From Saccharothrix sp. S26 (GTDB lineage Bacteria > Actinomycetota > Actinomycetes > Mycobacteriales > Pseudonocardiaceae): a stretch of DNA of 64,000 nt. A program made the position numbers and the translations under genes. The number at the start of each line of letters is the position of its first letter. The first letter of the stretch is position 1. Location of the stretch: positions 1-64,000 of the forward strand of contig NZ_JAJUWT010000020.1 in NCBI RefSeq assembly GCF_021390395.1. The letters are read 5' to 3'. Shown piece by piece: positions 1-7,948 of the stretch. Under the pieces are notes generated by a model. It was given only the letters and a program-made list of their open reading frames with translations, made no database searches and was not told the origin of the DNA.

Positions 1-589
1 GCGCGGGGTGCAGGGCGACGGCGAACGAGCACACCGCGATCACCATCGCGTTGCGGGTGCCGACCTTGGCGAACTGCTGCGGGGCGCGCGTGACCGGCAC
101 GCGGACCGCGGTGATCAGCTCGTCCGGCTCCAGCGCGTTGCGCTTCACGCCCAGGTAGAACCCGGTGGCCGGGACGAGCCGGGTGCCCCTGGTCGAGGCG
201 ACCTCCACGGTGGCGTCCGCGGCGAGCAGCACGGGGTGGGTGTCGCCGGCCGGTGACGCCGCGCCCAGGTTGCCGCCGACCGTGCCGCGGTTGCGGATCC
301 GCGGCGAGCCGACCGTGCGGGACGCCATCGCCAGGCCGGGCAGGCGCTCGCCCAGCTCGTCGATGATGCGGGTGTACGGGACACCGGAGCCGATGCGCAC
401 CGCGTCACCGTCGGGGTCCCAGGCGCGCAGCTCGGCGATCCGGGTCAGGTCGAGCAGGGCGGCCGGGCGGCGGTGGTCGAAGTTCAGCTCCACCATCACG
501 TCCGTGCCGCCCGCGATGGGCACGGCGTCCGGGCGCTGGGCCTTCAGCGCCAGCGCCTCGGCGAGGGTGTCAGGGCGGAGGAAATCCAT
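1..589 (-). CDS. Xanthine/CO dehydrogenase-type FAD-binding subunit (partial)
   Basis: N-terminal 196 codons of a molybdenum hydroxylase FAD subunit; the C-terminus runs off the left edge. The protein starts MDFLRPDTLAEALAL and shows the two FAD-binding motifs of this family: AGGTDVMVEL near residue 25 and a TVGGNLGAASPAGD stretch near residue 105. In three-subunit xanthine dehydrogenases this subunit carries electrons from the iron-sulfur subunit to NAD, in the cytoplasm. The ATG at 589 is preceded by a GAGGTAG ribosome site. A PucR-type regulator is divergently transcribed next to it, which fits purine catabolism. Substrate (xanthine, nicotinate, CO) cannot be fixed from this subunit alone; purine use is inferred from the neighbour. 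Confidence 0.9.
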   Translation of the reverse strand, partial: MDFLRPDTLAEALALKAQRPDAVPIAGGTDVMVELNFDHRRPAALLDLTRIAELRAWDPDGDAVRIGSGVPYTRIIDELGERLPGLAMASRTVGSPRIRNRGTVGGNLGAASPAGDTHPVLLAADATVEVASTRGTRLVPATGFYLGVKRNALEPDELITAVRVPVTRAPQQFAKVGTRNAMVIAVCSFAVALHPA

Positions 590-698
590 CGGCTACCTCG
601 GTGGGTGGGGTGCGCGGTGTGTGAGCCAGTACACAGACCGGGGACGGTGATCGGCTACGGCGCTGACGCATGAATCCCAGGCTCCTACGGGGAGGCGT

Positions 699-716
699 TT
701 TGTGCTTTCCTACAAA
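699..716. promoter_or_regulatory. Inverted repeat in the divergent xdh/PucR intergenic region
   Basis: TTTGT at 699-703 and ACAAA at 712-716 form an inverted repeat with an 8-nt spacer. It lies between the two divergent starts, upstream of the preferred PucR start at 765. It is a candidate operator for the purine genes. Function is inference from position and symmetry only. Confidence 0.3.
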
Positions 717-764
717 CACGATCGGACGAAGGTAAACCGACGAGATGACGTCGAGGAGGCGCCC

Positions 765-2243
765 GTGTTGCTGGTTCGGAGCCTGCTCGGGATGCCGGAA
801 CTCCGACTTCGCCTCGTCGTCGGTGCCGAATCGCTGGACAGGCCCCTGACCAGGCTCTACGGCACCGAACTGCCCGATCCGGCCCGCTACCTGTCCGGGG
901 GTGAGCTGGTGCTTTCCGGGTTGTTGTGGCACCGGACCGCCGCCGATTGTGAAAAGTTTGTCACTTCCTTGGCGGGGGCGGGCGTCGCGGCGCTGGCGGC
1001 CAGCCCGCCGGAGGAAGGGGAATTGCCCGAGGCGCTGGTGCGGGCTTGTGAACGTCGCGGCGTGCCGCTGCTGGAGGTGCCGGTCGACCTGTCGTTCGCG
1101 GCCATCACCGAACGGGTGGTGCTGGAGCTGGCCGCCGAACGGGTGGGCGACGCGGGCGTGCAGCTGGGCAGGCACCGGCGGCTGCTGACCGTGGTCGCCG
1201 ACGGCGGCGGGCTGGCCGAGCTGGTGGCGGCCGGCGCGGCGGAGCTGGACGCCCCGTGCCGGGTGCTGTCGTGCACGGGTCGCGTCGTCGCCGGGCCGGA
1301 GCTGCCGGACGCGGCGGCGTTCGTGCGGGAGTTCCTGCTGGCCGACCGGCTGCCCAAGGTCGTGCGCGGCACGACGTTGCTGCCGGTGTCGGCTCGCGGC
1401 GGCTCGCGGCTGACCTCGTGGATCCTCGTGGTGTCCGGCGACCGCACGCACGACGAGGTGGCCGCCGAGCTGGCGAGCCTGGTCGGCGTGGAGCGGGCAC
1501 GGGTCGTGCAGGGGCGGGAGATCGAGAACCGGGCGGCCGGGCCGTTGCTGCGCCAGGTGTTCGCCGGCGGTGACGTCGCCGCGCGGATCGCGGCGGTCGG
1601 GTGGGATCCGGACGCGCCGCTGCGGGTGCTGGCGGCGTCGGTGTCGGAAGGGCAGGCCGAGCAGGCCGTCGCGCTGGTGGAGGAGGTGCTGTCGTCGGTC
1701 ACGTCGACGTTCCTGGTGACCTCCGTGGACGCGGAGGTGTACGCGCTGGCGCCGTCGGGGTCGTGGACCGAAGGCGTGCGGTCGGCGTTGCGGACATTGG
1801 AACCGGGGCTGCGCTCGGCCAGGGTGCTGGTCGGCATCTCCTCACCGGTCGGGTACACGGGGCTGCGCGGCGCGGCGGAGGAGGCGTCACACGCCCGGCG
1901 GCTCGGTGAACGCCGGACCGGCCGCACGTGCGTCGTGGCGGGGGAGGAGATCGCCCTGCACCAGCTGCTGCTGGCCGGCGTGCCGGAGGAGCTGCGCCGC
2001 TCCCTGCGCCGACGGCTGCTGGGGCCGGTGCTCGACTACGACGCCGAGCACGGCTCCGACCTGGTCGGCACGCTGCGGGTGTTCCTGGACTGCTCGGGCT
2101 CGTGGACCACGGCGGCGGCGCGCCTGCACGTCCACGTCAACACGCTGCGGTACCGCGTGGGTCGGGTGGAGGACCTGCTGGGCGTCGACCTGTCGGACTT
2201 CGCCGAACGGGTGGACCTGTACCTGGCGCTGCAAGCCGGCTGA
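765..2243 (+). CDS. PucR family transcriptional regulator
   Basis: About 492 aa. An N-terminal purine-catabolism regulator domain (VLLVRSLLGMPELRLRLVVG to about residue 120) is followed by a GGDEF-like middle region and a C-terminal PucR helix-turn-helix (TTAAARLHVHVNTLRYRVGR, about residues 445-470). GTG 765 is chosen because GAGGAGG lies 5 nt upstream and the family start motif begins there; GTG 702 with GGGGAGG is an alternative that adds 21 residues without family resemblance. It lies divergent to the xanthine dehydrogenase operon, so it probably controls that operon in response to purine-pathway intermediates. The effector is unknown. Confidence 0.9.
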   Translation: MLLVRSLLGMPELRLRLVVGAESLDRPLTRLYGTELPDPARYLSGGELVLSGLLWHRTAADCEKFVTSLAGAGVAALAASPPEEGELPEALVRACERRGVPLLEVPVDLSFAAITERVVLELAAERVGDAGVQLGRHRRLLTVVADGGGLAELVAAGAAELDAPCRVLSCTGRVVAGPELPDAAAFVREFLLADRLPKVVRGTTLLPVSARGGSRLTSWILVVSGDRTHDEVAAELASLVGVERARVVQGREIENRAAGPLLRQVFAGGDVAARIAAVGWDPDAPLRVLAASVSEGQAEQAVALVEEVLSSVTSTFLVTSVDAEVYALAPSGSWTEGVRSALRTLEPGLRSARVLVGISSPVGYTGLRGAAEEASHARRLGERRTGRTCVVAGEEIALHQLLLAGVPEELRRSLRRRLLGPVLDYDAEHGSDLVGTLRVFLDCSGSWTTAAARLHVHVNTLRYRVGRVEDLLGVDLSDFAERVDLYLALQAG

Positions 2244-2260
2244 CCGCGCCGCCGGAGAGG

Positions 2261-2298
2261 GCCATCCCCGACCCGCCGCCGCGCGGGCCGGGGATGGC
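2261..2298. terminator. Bidirectional hairpin terminator
   Basis: GCCATCCCCG at 2261-2270 pairs perfectly with CGGGGATGGC at 2289-2298, with a GC-rich loop. It sits just after the PucR stop and just before the stop of the convergent Imm1 gene, so it can serve both strands. Confidence 0.75.
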
Positions 2299-2305
2299 GT
2301 CTTCC

Positions 2306-2659
2306 TCACCTCACCTGCTGCCAAGGGACGAGCGTCGGACGCTGCCCGGTGGCCAGGAACTCCTCGATCGCGACGGCGAGGTCGGCGACCGGGATCTCGC
2401 AGTGGGTGGGGAAGCTGACCCCGGCGTACCGGGGACGTTGGCGCGGCCCCTCGCCGAGGCTGACCCACGAGCCGGTGATCACGTCGGTGAACAGCATCGC
2501 CCCGCGGTCGCCGCGCACGCCGACCCACACGCGGTGGTCGGGGCAGTCGGTGTGCACGAGCGTGGCGTCCCGCGCGACCGCGAGGCGGTCGAGCAGCCGG
2601 CGCACGTCCCCGGTGGCGCGCAGTTCGTCCACACCGGACGCGAAGTTGGCCTGGATCAT
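2306..2659 (-). CDS. Imm1 family immunity-like protein
   Basis: 117 aa, cytoplasmic. The C-terminal signature TGQRPTLVPWQ, preceded by VAIEEFLA, and the central VWVGVRGDRGAMLF segment match the Imm1 family. That family supplies immunity proteins against polymorphic nuclease/deaminase toxins and is common as solitary copies in actinomycetes. The ATG at 2659 is chosen: AAGGAG sits 7 nt upstream, and the stop of the upstream DUF1996 gene lies only 2 nt away, so the two are translationally linked. An upstream in-frame start would add 12 residues. No toxin gene is adjacent, so it is an orphan or a protein with another role. Confidence 0.75.
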   Translation of the reverse strand: MIQANFASGVDELRATGDVRRLLDRLAVARDATLVHTDCPDHRVWVGVRGDRGAMLFTDVITGSWVSLGEGPRQRPRYAGVSFPTHCEIPVADLAVAIEEFLATGQRPTLVPWQQVR

Positions 2660-2661
2660 CG

Positions 2662-4074
2662 TCACTCCTTGCACCGGCGGCCCGAGTTCACGCACTGCAC
2701 CAGGCGGTTCATGATCTCCTCGGACATGACGTTGGCGAAGTCGTCGTGGTCGGAGAACGGGTTGTGCTCCTCCTGCGGGAAGGCGTCGACCGCGTACTGC
2801 CCGGCGACCTGCACGTCACGGGGGATGTCGTAGGTCAGGCTGATCCGCAGCTGCGGCACGGCCTTGAAGCCGCGCGGGCACTTGCCGTTCTCGTTGGGGT
2901 AGACGATGTGGTCGCGGTGGTTGGCGCTGTCGGTGTTCTTGCCGTCCCAGCAGCTGGCGAAGTCGTGGATGCGCTTGACCTTGCTGCCCTGCGGGCAGAT
3001 CGGGTACTTGTCGATCAACACCTTGTCCTCGAACCCGGTGCAGGTCCACGACTTGCGGGCGTTCTTCGGGCCGTTCGTGGAGACCTTGGCGTCGCCGTAG
3101 AGGACGCGGAGGAACCGCGGCATCGCCTCGACCTTGCCGACGGGGCTGCCGCGGAAGGTGATGTCCACGACCTCGGGGCGCTGGATCTCACCCTCGTTGC
3201 CGGGCAGCTCGTTCTCGTCGCCGGCGCTCTTGCCGTCACCCTTCTCCGGCGCGTCGGCCTCGGCCTCCCGGGCCGCCTCGGTGACCTTGGCGTCGTTCGC
3301 GTCACCGTCCTTGACCGTGCACGGGGCGAGCCTCTTGAGCCCGCGCGGGCGTTCGGCGACCCGGTCGACGGCGATGGCGATGCGCTCGATCGTCGCCGTC
3401 CGCTTGTCCCGCAGCGGGCGCAGCACGGCGTTGTTGACGAAGTTCGGGTCGTCGACGTCGGCCGCGGCCTTCAACTTGGCGTTCGCCTCCGCGATCTGGT
3501 CCTTCAACGCCTGGAGGTTGCGGTCCACCTCGGCCTTGGCCTGGCGCGGCACGTTGCGCAGCTTGCGCCGCACGTCCGGGCACTCCACCTCGGCGTCCGC
3601 CGGCCGGCCCGGCTCTTCGGCCTCGTCGTCGCGGTCGATGCGGACCACCGGCCAGAAGTAGGCCGACTTGTCGCCGTTCTTGCAGGTGGTGTCGGCCTCC
3701 AGGAGGCTCTCGTCGGTGGAGTCGGCGTCGGTCGACACGTTGCCCACGTAGTCGTGCAGGTGCTCGGCGCCGTTGCGGACCCCCGGCTGCGCGATGAAGT
3801 TGTCCGGGTTGAAGTGGCCGTTCTCGTTGCGGCCGCAGTCCACGGTGAACGTGCCCGTGCTCGCTCCCCGCTGCGGCTGGGGCGCCCGCACGTTGCGCTG
3901 CTGCTTGGTGATGTCGACGAACAGGGAGAGGTCTGCCCCGTCGGCCTGGGCGGTGCCCTGGTCACCGGTGGTGCTGATCGCCACGGCCAGGCCGATCGTC
4001 AGCGCCAACCCGGTCACGCCGGCGGTGAGCTTCGTGCGCCGGGAAAAGCGGTGCCGCCCCTGATTACGCCTCAT
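2662..4074 (-). CDS. Secreted DUF1996 domain protein
   Basis: 470 aa. A basic N-terminus and hydrophobic segment (TAGVTGLALTIGLAVAIS, about residues 17-34) ending near TAQA look like a signal peptide. The family motif HLHDYVGN is near residue 105, and the HRDHIVYPNENGKCP and EEHNPFSDHDDF stretches mark the C-terminal part of DUF1996. A charged insert of roughly 130 residues rich in Ala, Glu and Lys (KAEVDRNLQALKDQIAEANA), probably helical, separates the two halves. DUF1996 proteins are secreted and of unknown function, common in actinomycetes and fungi. ATG 4074 has GAGGTG about 8 nt upstream. It is followed within 2 nt by the Imm1 gene. Confidence 0.85.
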   Translation of the reverse strand: MRRNQGRHRFSRRTKLTAGVTGLALTIGLAVAISTTGDQGTAQADGADLSLFVDITKQQRNVRAPQPQRGASTGTFTVDCGRNENGHFNPDNFIAQPGVRNGAEHLHDYVGNVSTDADSTDESLLEADTTCKNGDKSAYFWPVVRIDRDDEAEEPGRPADAEVECPDVRRKLRNVPRQAKAEVDRNLQALKDQIAEANAKLKAAADVDDPNFVNNAVLRPLRDKRTATIERIAIAVDRVAERPRGLKRLAPCTVKDGDANDAKVTEAAREAEADAPEKGDGKSAGDENELPGNEGEIQRPEVVDITFRGSPVGKVEAMPRFLRVLYGDAKVSTNGPKNARKSWTCTGFEDKVLIDKYPICPQGSKVKRIHDFASCWDGKNTDSANHRDHIVYPNENGKCPRGFKAVPQLRISLTYDIPRDVQVAGQYAVDAFPQEEHNPFSDHDDFANVMSEEIMNRLVQCVNSGRRCKE

Positions 4075-4227
4075 GGATGTGTCACCTCGTCGTAGGTACG
4101 CGCATGTGTGCGTCCAACCCCGACCGCCGGTGGGCGGTGGACACAGTGGCATACGTACCGCATCCAGCCCGCGACCTGACCGTTACCCGTTCGTTATCTC
4201 AGGCCACCCCTAACTTCGTGTCTCGTA

Positions 4228-4243
4228 GGCCAACGGTTTGGCC
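4228..4243. promoter_or_regulatory. Palindrome in the DUF1996/STAND divergent region
   Basis: GGCCAA (4228-4233) and TTGGCC (4238-4243) form a perfect 6-bp inverted repeat with a 4-nt spacer in the 271-bp divergent intergenic region. It is a candidate regulator site; no regulator can be assigned. Confidence 0.25.
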
Positions 4244-4345
4244 ACAAGTCCCGATGCCTACGACTTCACCCTGTTCGCTACGGCGTCGTTGGTGCTGTTT
4301 CTGTGACACTCGAACCACGTTGCGTACACGGGGGAGGGGCGAACG

Positions 4346-6418
4346 TTGACGCAGGGCAGGGACAACGTGGTGTCCGGCACGGTCTACGGGTCGGTGGTTC
4401 AGGCGGGCAGCGTCGGGGAGGTGCACTTGCACCACCAGCGACGAGAGGCGGTGATCCCGCGCCAACTGCCACCCCCGCCGCGATTGTTCACCAGTCGGGC
4501 ACGGGAACTGGCGGCGCTGGACGGCTGGCTCCCGGAGAACGAAGGACACCCGTTGGTCGTCGTGGTAAGCGGACCTGCGGGGGTGGGCAAGACCTCGTTG
4601 GCTGTGCGCTGGTTGCACGAGGCCCGGTCGAAGTTCCCGGACGGGCAGCTGTACGTCGACCTCGCCGCGCGCACCGGCGACGAGCCCGTGACGCCGGACG
4701 AAGTGCTCGAGTCGTTCCTCCTGGCATTGGGTGTGCCGGCCGTCGACATACCGTGGGGCCTACCGCGAAGACAGGCCTCGTTCCGGTCCTTGACCGCGGA
4801 CCGGGCGATCTCCGTGCTGCTGGACAACGCGGTCTCCGCGGCGCAGGTGCGACCGCTCGTGCCGACGTCACCCCACAGCGCCGTGGTGGTGACCAGCCGG
4901 TGGCGGCTCAGTGGCCTCGCGGTCGACGGTGCCCGGTTCGTGGAGGTCGAGTCGTTCGACGAGGACTCGTCGTTGGAGTTGCTGGAACGGGCCGTCGGCA
5001 CGCGCGTCGCCACCGAGCCCGAAGCGGCGCGGGAGCTGGCTCACCTGTGCGCGGGCCTGCCCATCGCGTTGTCGGTGGTCGGTGCCCGATTGTCCACTCA
5101 TCCGCGGCGTTCGCTGTCGAAGGAGGTCGGCTCCCTGCGCGCGGAACGCTTCGGCACGCTGACCTTGGCCGACGGGGTTTCGGTCGAGGCGGTGTTCGAC
5201 GTCTCCTACCTCGAACTGCAGCCAAGGCACGCGCGGGCGTACCGTCTCTGTGCCCTGCACCCCGGGGCGTCGTTCGGCGTGGAGGCGGCGGCTGCCGCGG
5301 TGGGGGAGCCGCCGGAGGAGGTCGAACCGGTCCTGTCGGACCTGGTGGAGAAGAACCTCCTCAGCGAAGTGGCGGACGAGCGCTACCGCTACCACGACCT
5401 GTTGCGGCTGCACGCCCGCCGGCACGCGGAGTGGGACTCGGGGACCGAAGGCGACGCCGCCGTGCGCCGCATCGTCGAGTGGTACCTGGATCGCGCGGTG
5501 GCCGCAGATCTGGCCGTGGTGCCGGACCGGCCTCGCGTCGGACCGCGCTACGAGTCGGCGGAAACGATGTTCGACCACATCGCCACCGCGTTGGACTGGC
5601 TCGAGGCAGAACGCGCGAATCTGGTCATGGCCATCCGCGAGGCGGCCGACCGGGAGTGGCACGCGCTCGCCTGGCAGGTGACGGAAACCCTGTTCGGCTT
5701 CTTCCTCCACCGGCACCATTTCGCGGACTGGATCTCAGCCTTCGAGACCGGGGCGGAGGCAGCCCGCCTCGACCGGCACTCCGTCGCCGAATCCCGGTTG
5801 CTCATGCAGCTGGCGATCGGTTACCTGAATGTGGGGCGGCAGACGGACGCGTCCCGCGCGGCGTCACGGGCCCTGGAGCTCGCGCACCAGGCCGGTGATT
5901 TCGCCTCGGTCGCCACGGCGCTGCGCCAGCTCGGTCGACTGTGCCGGCAGCAGGGCGAGACGGAGAACGCGCTGGCGTACTTCAGGCGGTCGCTGGAGGT
6001 CGAGTCGGCACTGGGCAGGCGACGTGGCGAAGCGCTCGCCCACCGTCGGATCGGCGAGGCGCTGACCGACTTGGGACGGCATGAGGAGGCCGTGGCCGCG
6101 TTCGCCACCGCCGCGACGATCATGGCGGAGCTGGGTCAGGTGCTGGAACTGGCCCGCATCCGCACCGTCGCAGCGGTACCGGCCCTGGCCCTGGACCAGG
6201 TGGACGCCGCGGCCGCCCTCCTGGACTCCGCGCTACCGGTGATGGCGGAGACCAAGTCACCCGACTACGTCGCCGACGTGCTGCTGTTGCTGGCCGACGT
6301 GGCCGCGCGCCGGGGTGACCAGCAGCAGGAGCACGACCACCTCAAGGCCGCGGAGGCGGCGTACACCCAGGCAGGGGAACCGGTGCCCGAACGCGTCCGG
6401 TCACGTCTCCCGGAGTAG
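4346..6418 (+). CDS. STAND NTPase: NB-ARC with TPR repeats, no DNA-binding domain
   Basis: 690 aa. The N-terminus carries a short VSGTVYGSVVQAGSVGEVHLH segment (residues 9-29) often seen at the front of actinobacterial STAND proteins. The NB-ARC core follows: Walker A GPAGVGKTS (76-84), Walker B ISVLLDNA (155-162), sensor VVVTSRWRLSGL (180-191) and GLPIAL (237-242), then a winged-helix region ending in YRYHDLLRLHARRHA (about 343-357). The C-terminal half is made of TPR-like helical repeats (about 470-680). It resembles AfsR without the SARP effector domain. TTG 4346 is preceded by GGAGGGG. Such proteins act as nucleotide-switched sensors in regulation or conflict systems; which applies here is unknown. 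It is convergent with the transferase gene downstream. Confidence 0.85.
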   Translation: MTQGRDNVVSGTVYGSVVQAGSVGEVHLHHQRREAVIPRQLPPPPRLFTSRARELAALDGWLPENEGHPLVVVVSGPAGVGKTSLAVRWLHEARSKFPDGQLYVDLAARTGDEPVTPDEVLESFLLALGVPAVDIPWGLPRRQASFRSLTADRAISVLLDNAVSAAQVRPLVPTSPHSAVVVTSRWRLSGLAVDGARFVEVESFDEDSSLELLERAVGTRVATEPEAARELAHLCAGLPIALSVVGARLSTHPRRSLSKEVGSLRAERFGTLTLADGVSVEAVFDVSYLELQPRHARAYRLCALHPGASFGVEAAAAAVGEPPEEVEPVLSDLVEKNLLSEVADERYRYHDLLRLHARRHAEWDSGTEGDAAVRRIVEWYLDRAVAADLAVVPDRPRVGPRYESAETMFDHIATALDWLEAERANLVMAIREAADREWHALAWQVTETLFGFFLHRHHFADWISAFETGAEAARLDRHSVAESRLLMQLAIGYLNVGRQTDASRAASRALELAHQAGDFASVATALRQLGRLCRQQGETENALAYFRRSLEVESALGRRRGEALAHRRIGEALTDLGRHEEAVAAFATAATIMAELGQVLELARIRTVAAVPALALDQVDAAAALLDSALPVMAETKSPDYVADVLLLLADVAARRGDQQQEHDHLKAAEAAYTQAGEPVPERVRSRLPE

Positions 6419-6549
6419 ACGACCACGTCGGCGACCGCCACCCAGCGCCCGGTGGCCACGCCGTCCTCCGCCACCACGAACCCGTCCCACGGGCCGCCCA
6501 CCACACGCCACACGCCGACCGTCTCCACCCTCCATTCACCCCACGACAC
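6265..6549 (-). CDS. Small hypothetical ORF overlapping two genes
   Basis: 94 codons from GTG 6549. It overlaps the 3' end of the upstream transferase gene by 14 nt and the 3' end of the convergent STAND gene by 154 nt in antisense. The first half (WRVVGGPWDGFVVAEDG) looks protein-like and fills the otherwise empty 117-bp gap; the second half is a Ser/Cys/Arg-rich antisense reading that does not. It could be a real coupled gene with a sloppy tail, or chance. No family recognised. Confidence 0.25.
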   Translation of the reverse strand: MSWGEWRVETVGVWRVVGGPWDGFVVAEDGVATGRWVAVADVVVYSGRRDRTRSGTGSPAWVYAASAALRWSCSCCWSPRRAATSASNSSTSAT

Positions 6550-7684
6550 GGGGCACCTCCACCGGGGACACGGGCACTGTGCGCGCAGGTTCGGGAAGGC
6601 CCATGAGGCGGTACATCGTGCGACGCAGGATCACGCCGGCCCGATCGGGGTACGAGGTGATCGCCTCGGTCATCCCGGGCACCACCACGGCTTCATCGAG
6701 CACGGGCCGGCGCGGATCGATCATCGGCGCTCGTCGGTACACGAGGTCGGCCAAGCCTCCCTCACGCAGCACCCCGTCGGGCAACGGCACGACCGTCACC
6801 CGCTTGCCGATCGCCGCCGCGTACTGCGTGCACGACCCGTGATCCCCCACCACCACGTCTGCGGCCACCACTGCGGCGCGCCAGCCTTCTTCGGGCGGGA
6901 TGACGAGCAACCCGCGCGGCAGCCACGCACGAACCTGGCGGAAGCCGTGCACGCTCCAGGTGTTCGGGTGCAACACGGCCGCCACCGGCTGGCCGGTGGT
7001 TAGAAGCGTCCGGTACAGCTCGATGTGCGCGCCGAACGTCGAATGCGGCGTCCAGGTCGAGCAGACCGTGATCAACTGCTGGTCCGGCCGGACGCCCAAC
7101 GCCCGGCGGTAGTGCTCGCGGTACGGCGTGCTGGCGCGCATCCGGTCCAGGCAGATGTCGCCTGCCACCACCGCGGCCGGTTCGGCTTCGGGGCACGATG
7201 CCCGCAACGCGGCGAGCTCGTCGTGGTTCGACAGCACGATCGCCGCCGCCACGACGCGGCCGTCGCGGATCAGCTGCTCGCGCGCCAGCCCGTGCGCCGG
7301 GAGCGCAGCGTGCCGGCGTGGCCGTGACCGCGACTTCAACGCACCGGCACCGTGCGGTAGGGCCATCACTTCGCCGTGCAGTTGGTCGATCCCGCGGAAG
7401 CTCGCCGCGAGCACCAGGTCGAACCGGTGCCTGATCGCCTGGCTCCACGGCACGACGTGGCCGTCGAGCCCGCGCACGAACTCGGCCGTCCCGTGCACCG
7501 CCCCTTCGGTGGTGAACAGCACCTGCACCCGGTGATCGGCTTCCAGCAACGGCAGCAGGTCCACCAACCTGGTGCCGGCGACCACGTGCGGCACCACGAC
7601 GAGCACCGACTTGCACCCCACCCTCGTCACCCGGCTCACCGCGCCTAAGCCGATCGGCCCATTCGTCCACAGATCTCCGGTCAC
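6536..7684 (-). CDS. GT-B-like / CDP-glycerol glycerophosphotransferase-like protein
   Basis: 382 aa, no signal peptide. It opens with a Rossmann-type VLVVVPHVVAGTRLVDLLPLL segment and a MALPHGAGALK loop. The C-terminal half contains VAAVLHPNTW and GDHGSCTQYAAAIGKRVTVV (about residues 285-305), which resembles the nucleotide-sugar/CDP-glycerol binding region of GT-B teichoic-acid-type transferases. The enzyme class is therefore inferred from fold-like motifs; donor and acceptor are unknown. GTG 7684 has GGAGG 6 nt upstream. It is divergent from the SARP gene and may share its control region, which contains SARP-type repeats. It is sandwiched between two STAND genes. Confidence 0.55.
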   Translation of the reverse strand: MTGDLWTNGPIGLGAVSRVTRVGCKSVLVVVPHVVAGTRLVDLLPLLEADHRVQVLFTTEGAVHGTAEFVRGLDGHVVPWSQAIRHRFDLVLAASFRGIDQLHGEVMALPHGAGALKSRSRPRRHAALPAHGLAREQLIRDGRVVAAAIVLSNHDELAALRASCPEAEPAAVVAGDICLDRMRASTPYREHYRRALGVRPDQQLITVCSTWTPHSTFGAHIELYRTLLTTGQPVAAVLHPNTWSVHGFRQVRAWLPRGLLVIPPEEGWRAAVVAADVVVGDHGSCTQYAAAIGKRVTVVPLPDGVLREGGLADLVYRRAPMIDPRRPVLDEAVVVPGMTEAITSYPDRAGVILRRTMYRLMGLPEPARTVPVSPVEVPRVVG

Positions 7685-7831
7685 GTGACACCTCCGATCA
7701 GGGTCGTTCGATCAGTTGGCACGAGAATCGACGATCGCCCTGTCAGGACACCTCACGGTGATCTTCCAAAACCCTCGATCCGCTGTTCAGGGGTGCTGTT
7801 GCACGTGCGGTTCCGCAACCTTGCGGGCCGG

Positions 7832-7860
7832 TCTGTCAGGTATCTGTCAAACGTCTGTCG
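7832..7860 (+). promoter_or_regulatory. SARP-type heptamer direct repeats
   Basis: Three heptamers, TCTGTCA (7832), TCTGTCA (7843) and TCTGTCG (7854), are spaced exactly 11 bp apart. A further CCTGTCA lies at 7739. Heptameric direct repeats one helical turn apart, shortly upstream of the -10, are the known binding pattern of SARP/AfsR regulators. A possible -10 (TAGCGA, 7870) begins 9 bp after the last repeat. The SARP gene starts at 7949, so this is probably an autoregulatory site that could also act on the divergent transferase gene. Confidence 0.65.
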
Positions 7861-7948
7861 GGACTCGAATAGCGATTCCGCAACGGTAATTGCCTGTTGG
7901 TCGCGAGGTGCACCAGACTTCGACTGGACGTCAGCGAGGGGTGGCGCT

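Noticed and set aside
702..764. GTG 702 as start of the first PucR gene
   Set aside because: It has a ribosome site, but the family-typical N-terminus begins at GTG 765, which has a better site 5 nt upstream.
7685..7948. N-terminal extension of the SARP gene
   Set aside because: The 88 extra residues lack family resemblance and overlap the heptamer repeat array; GTG 7949 has its own ribosome site.
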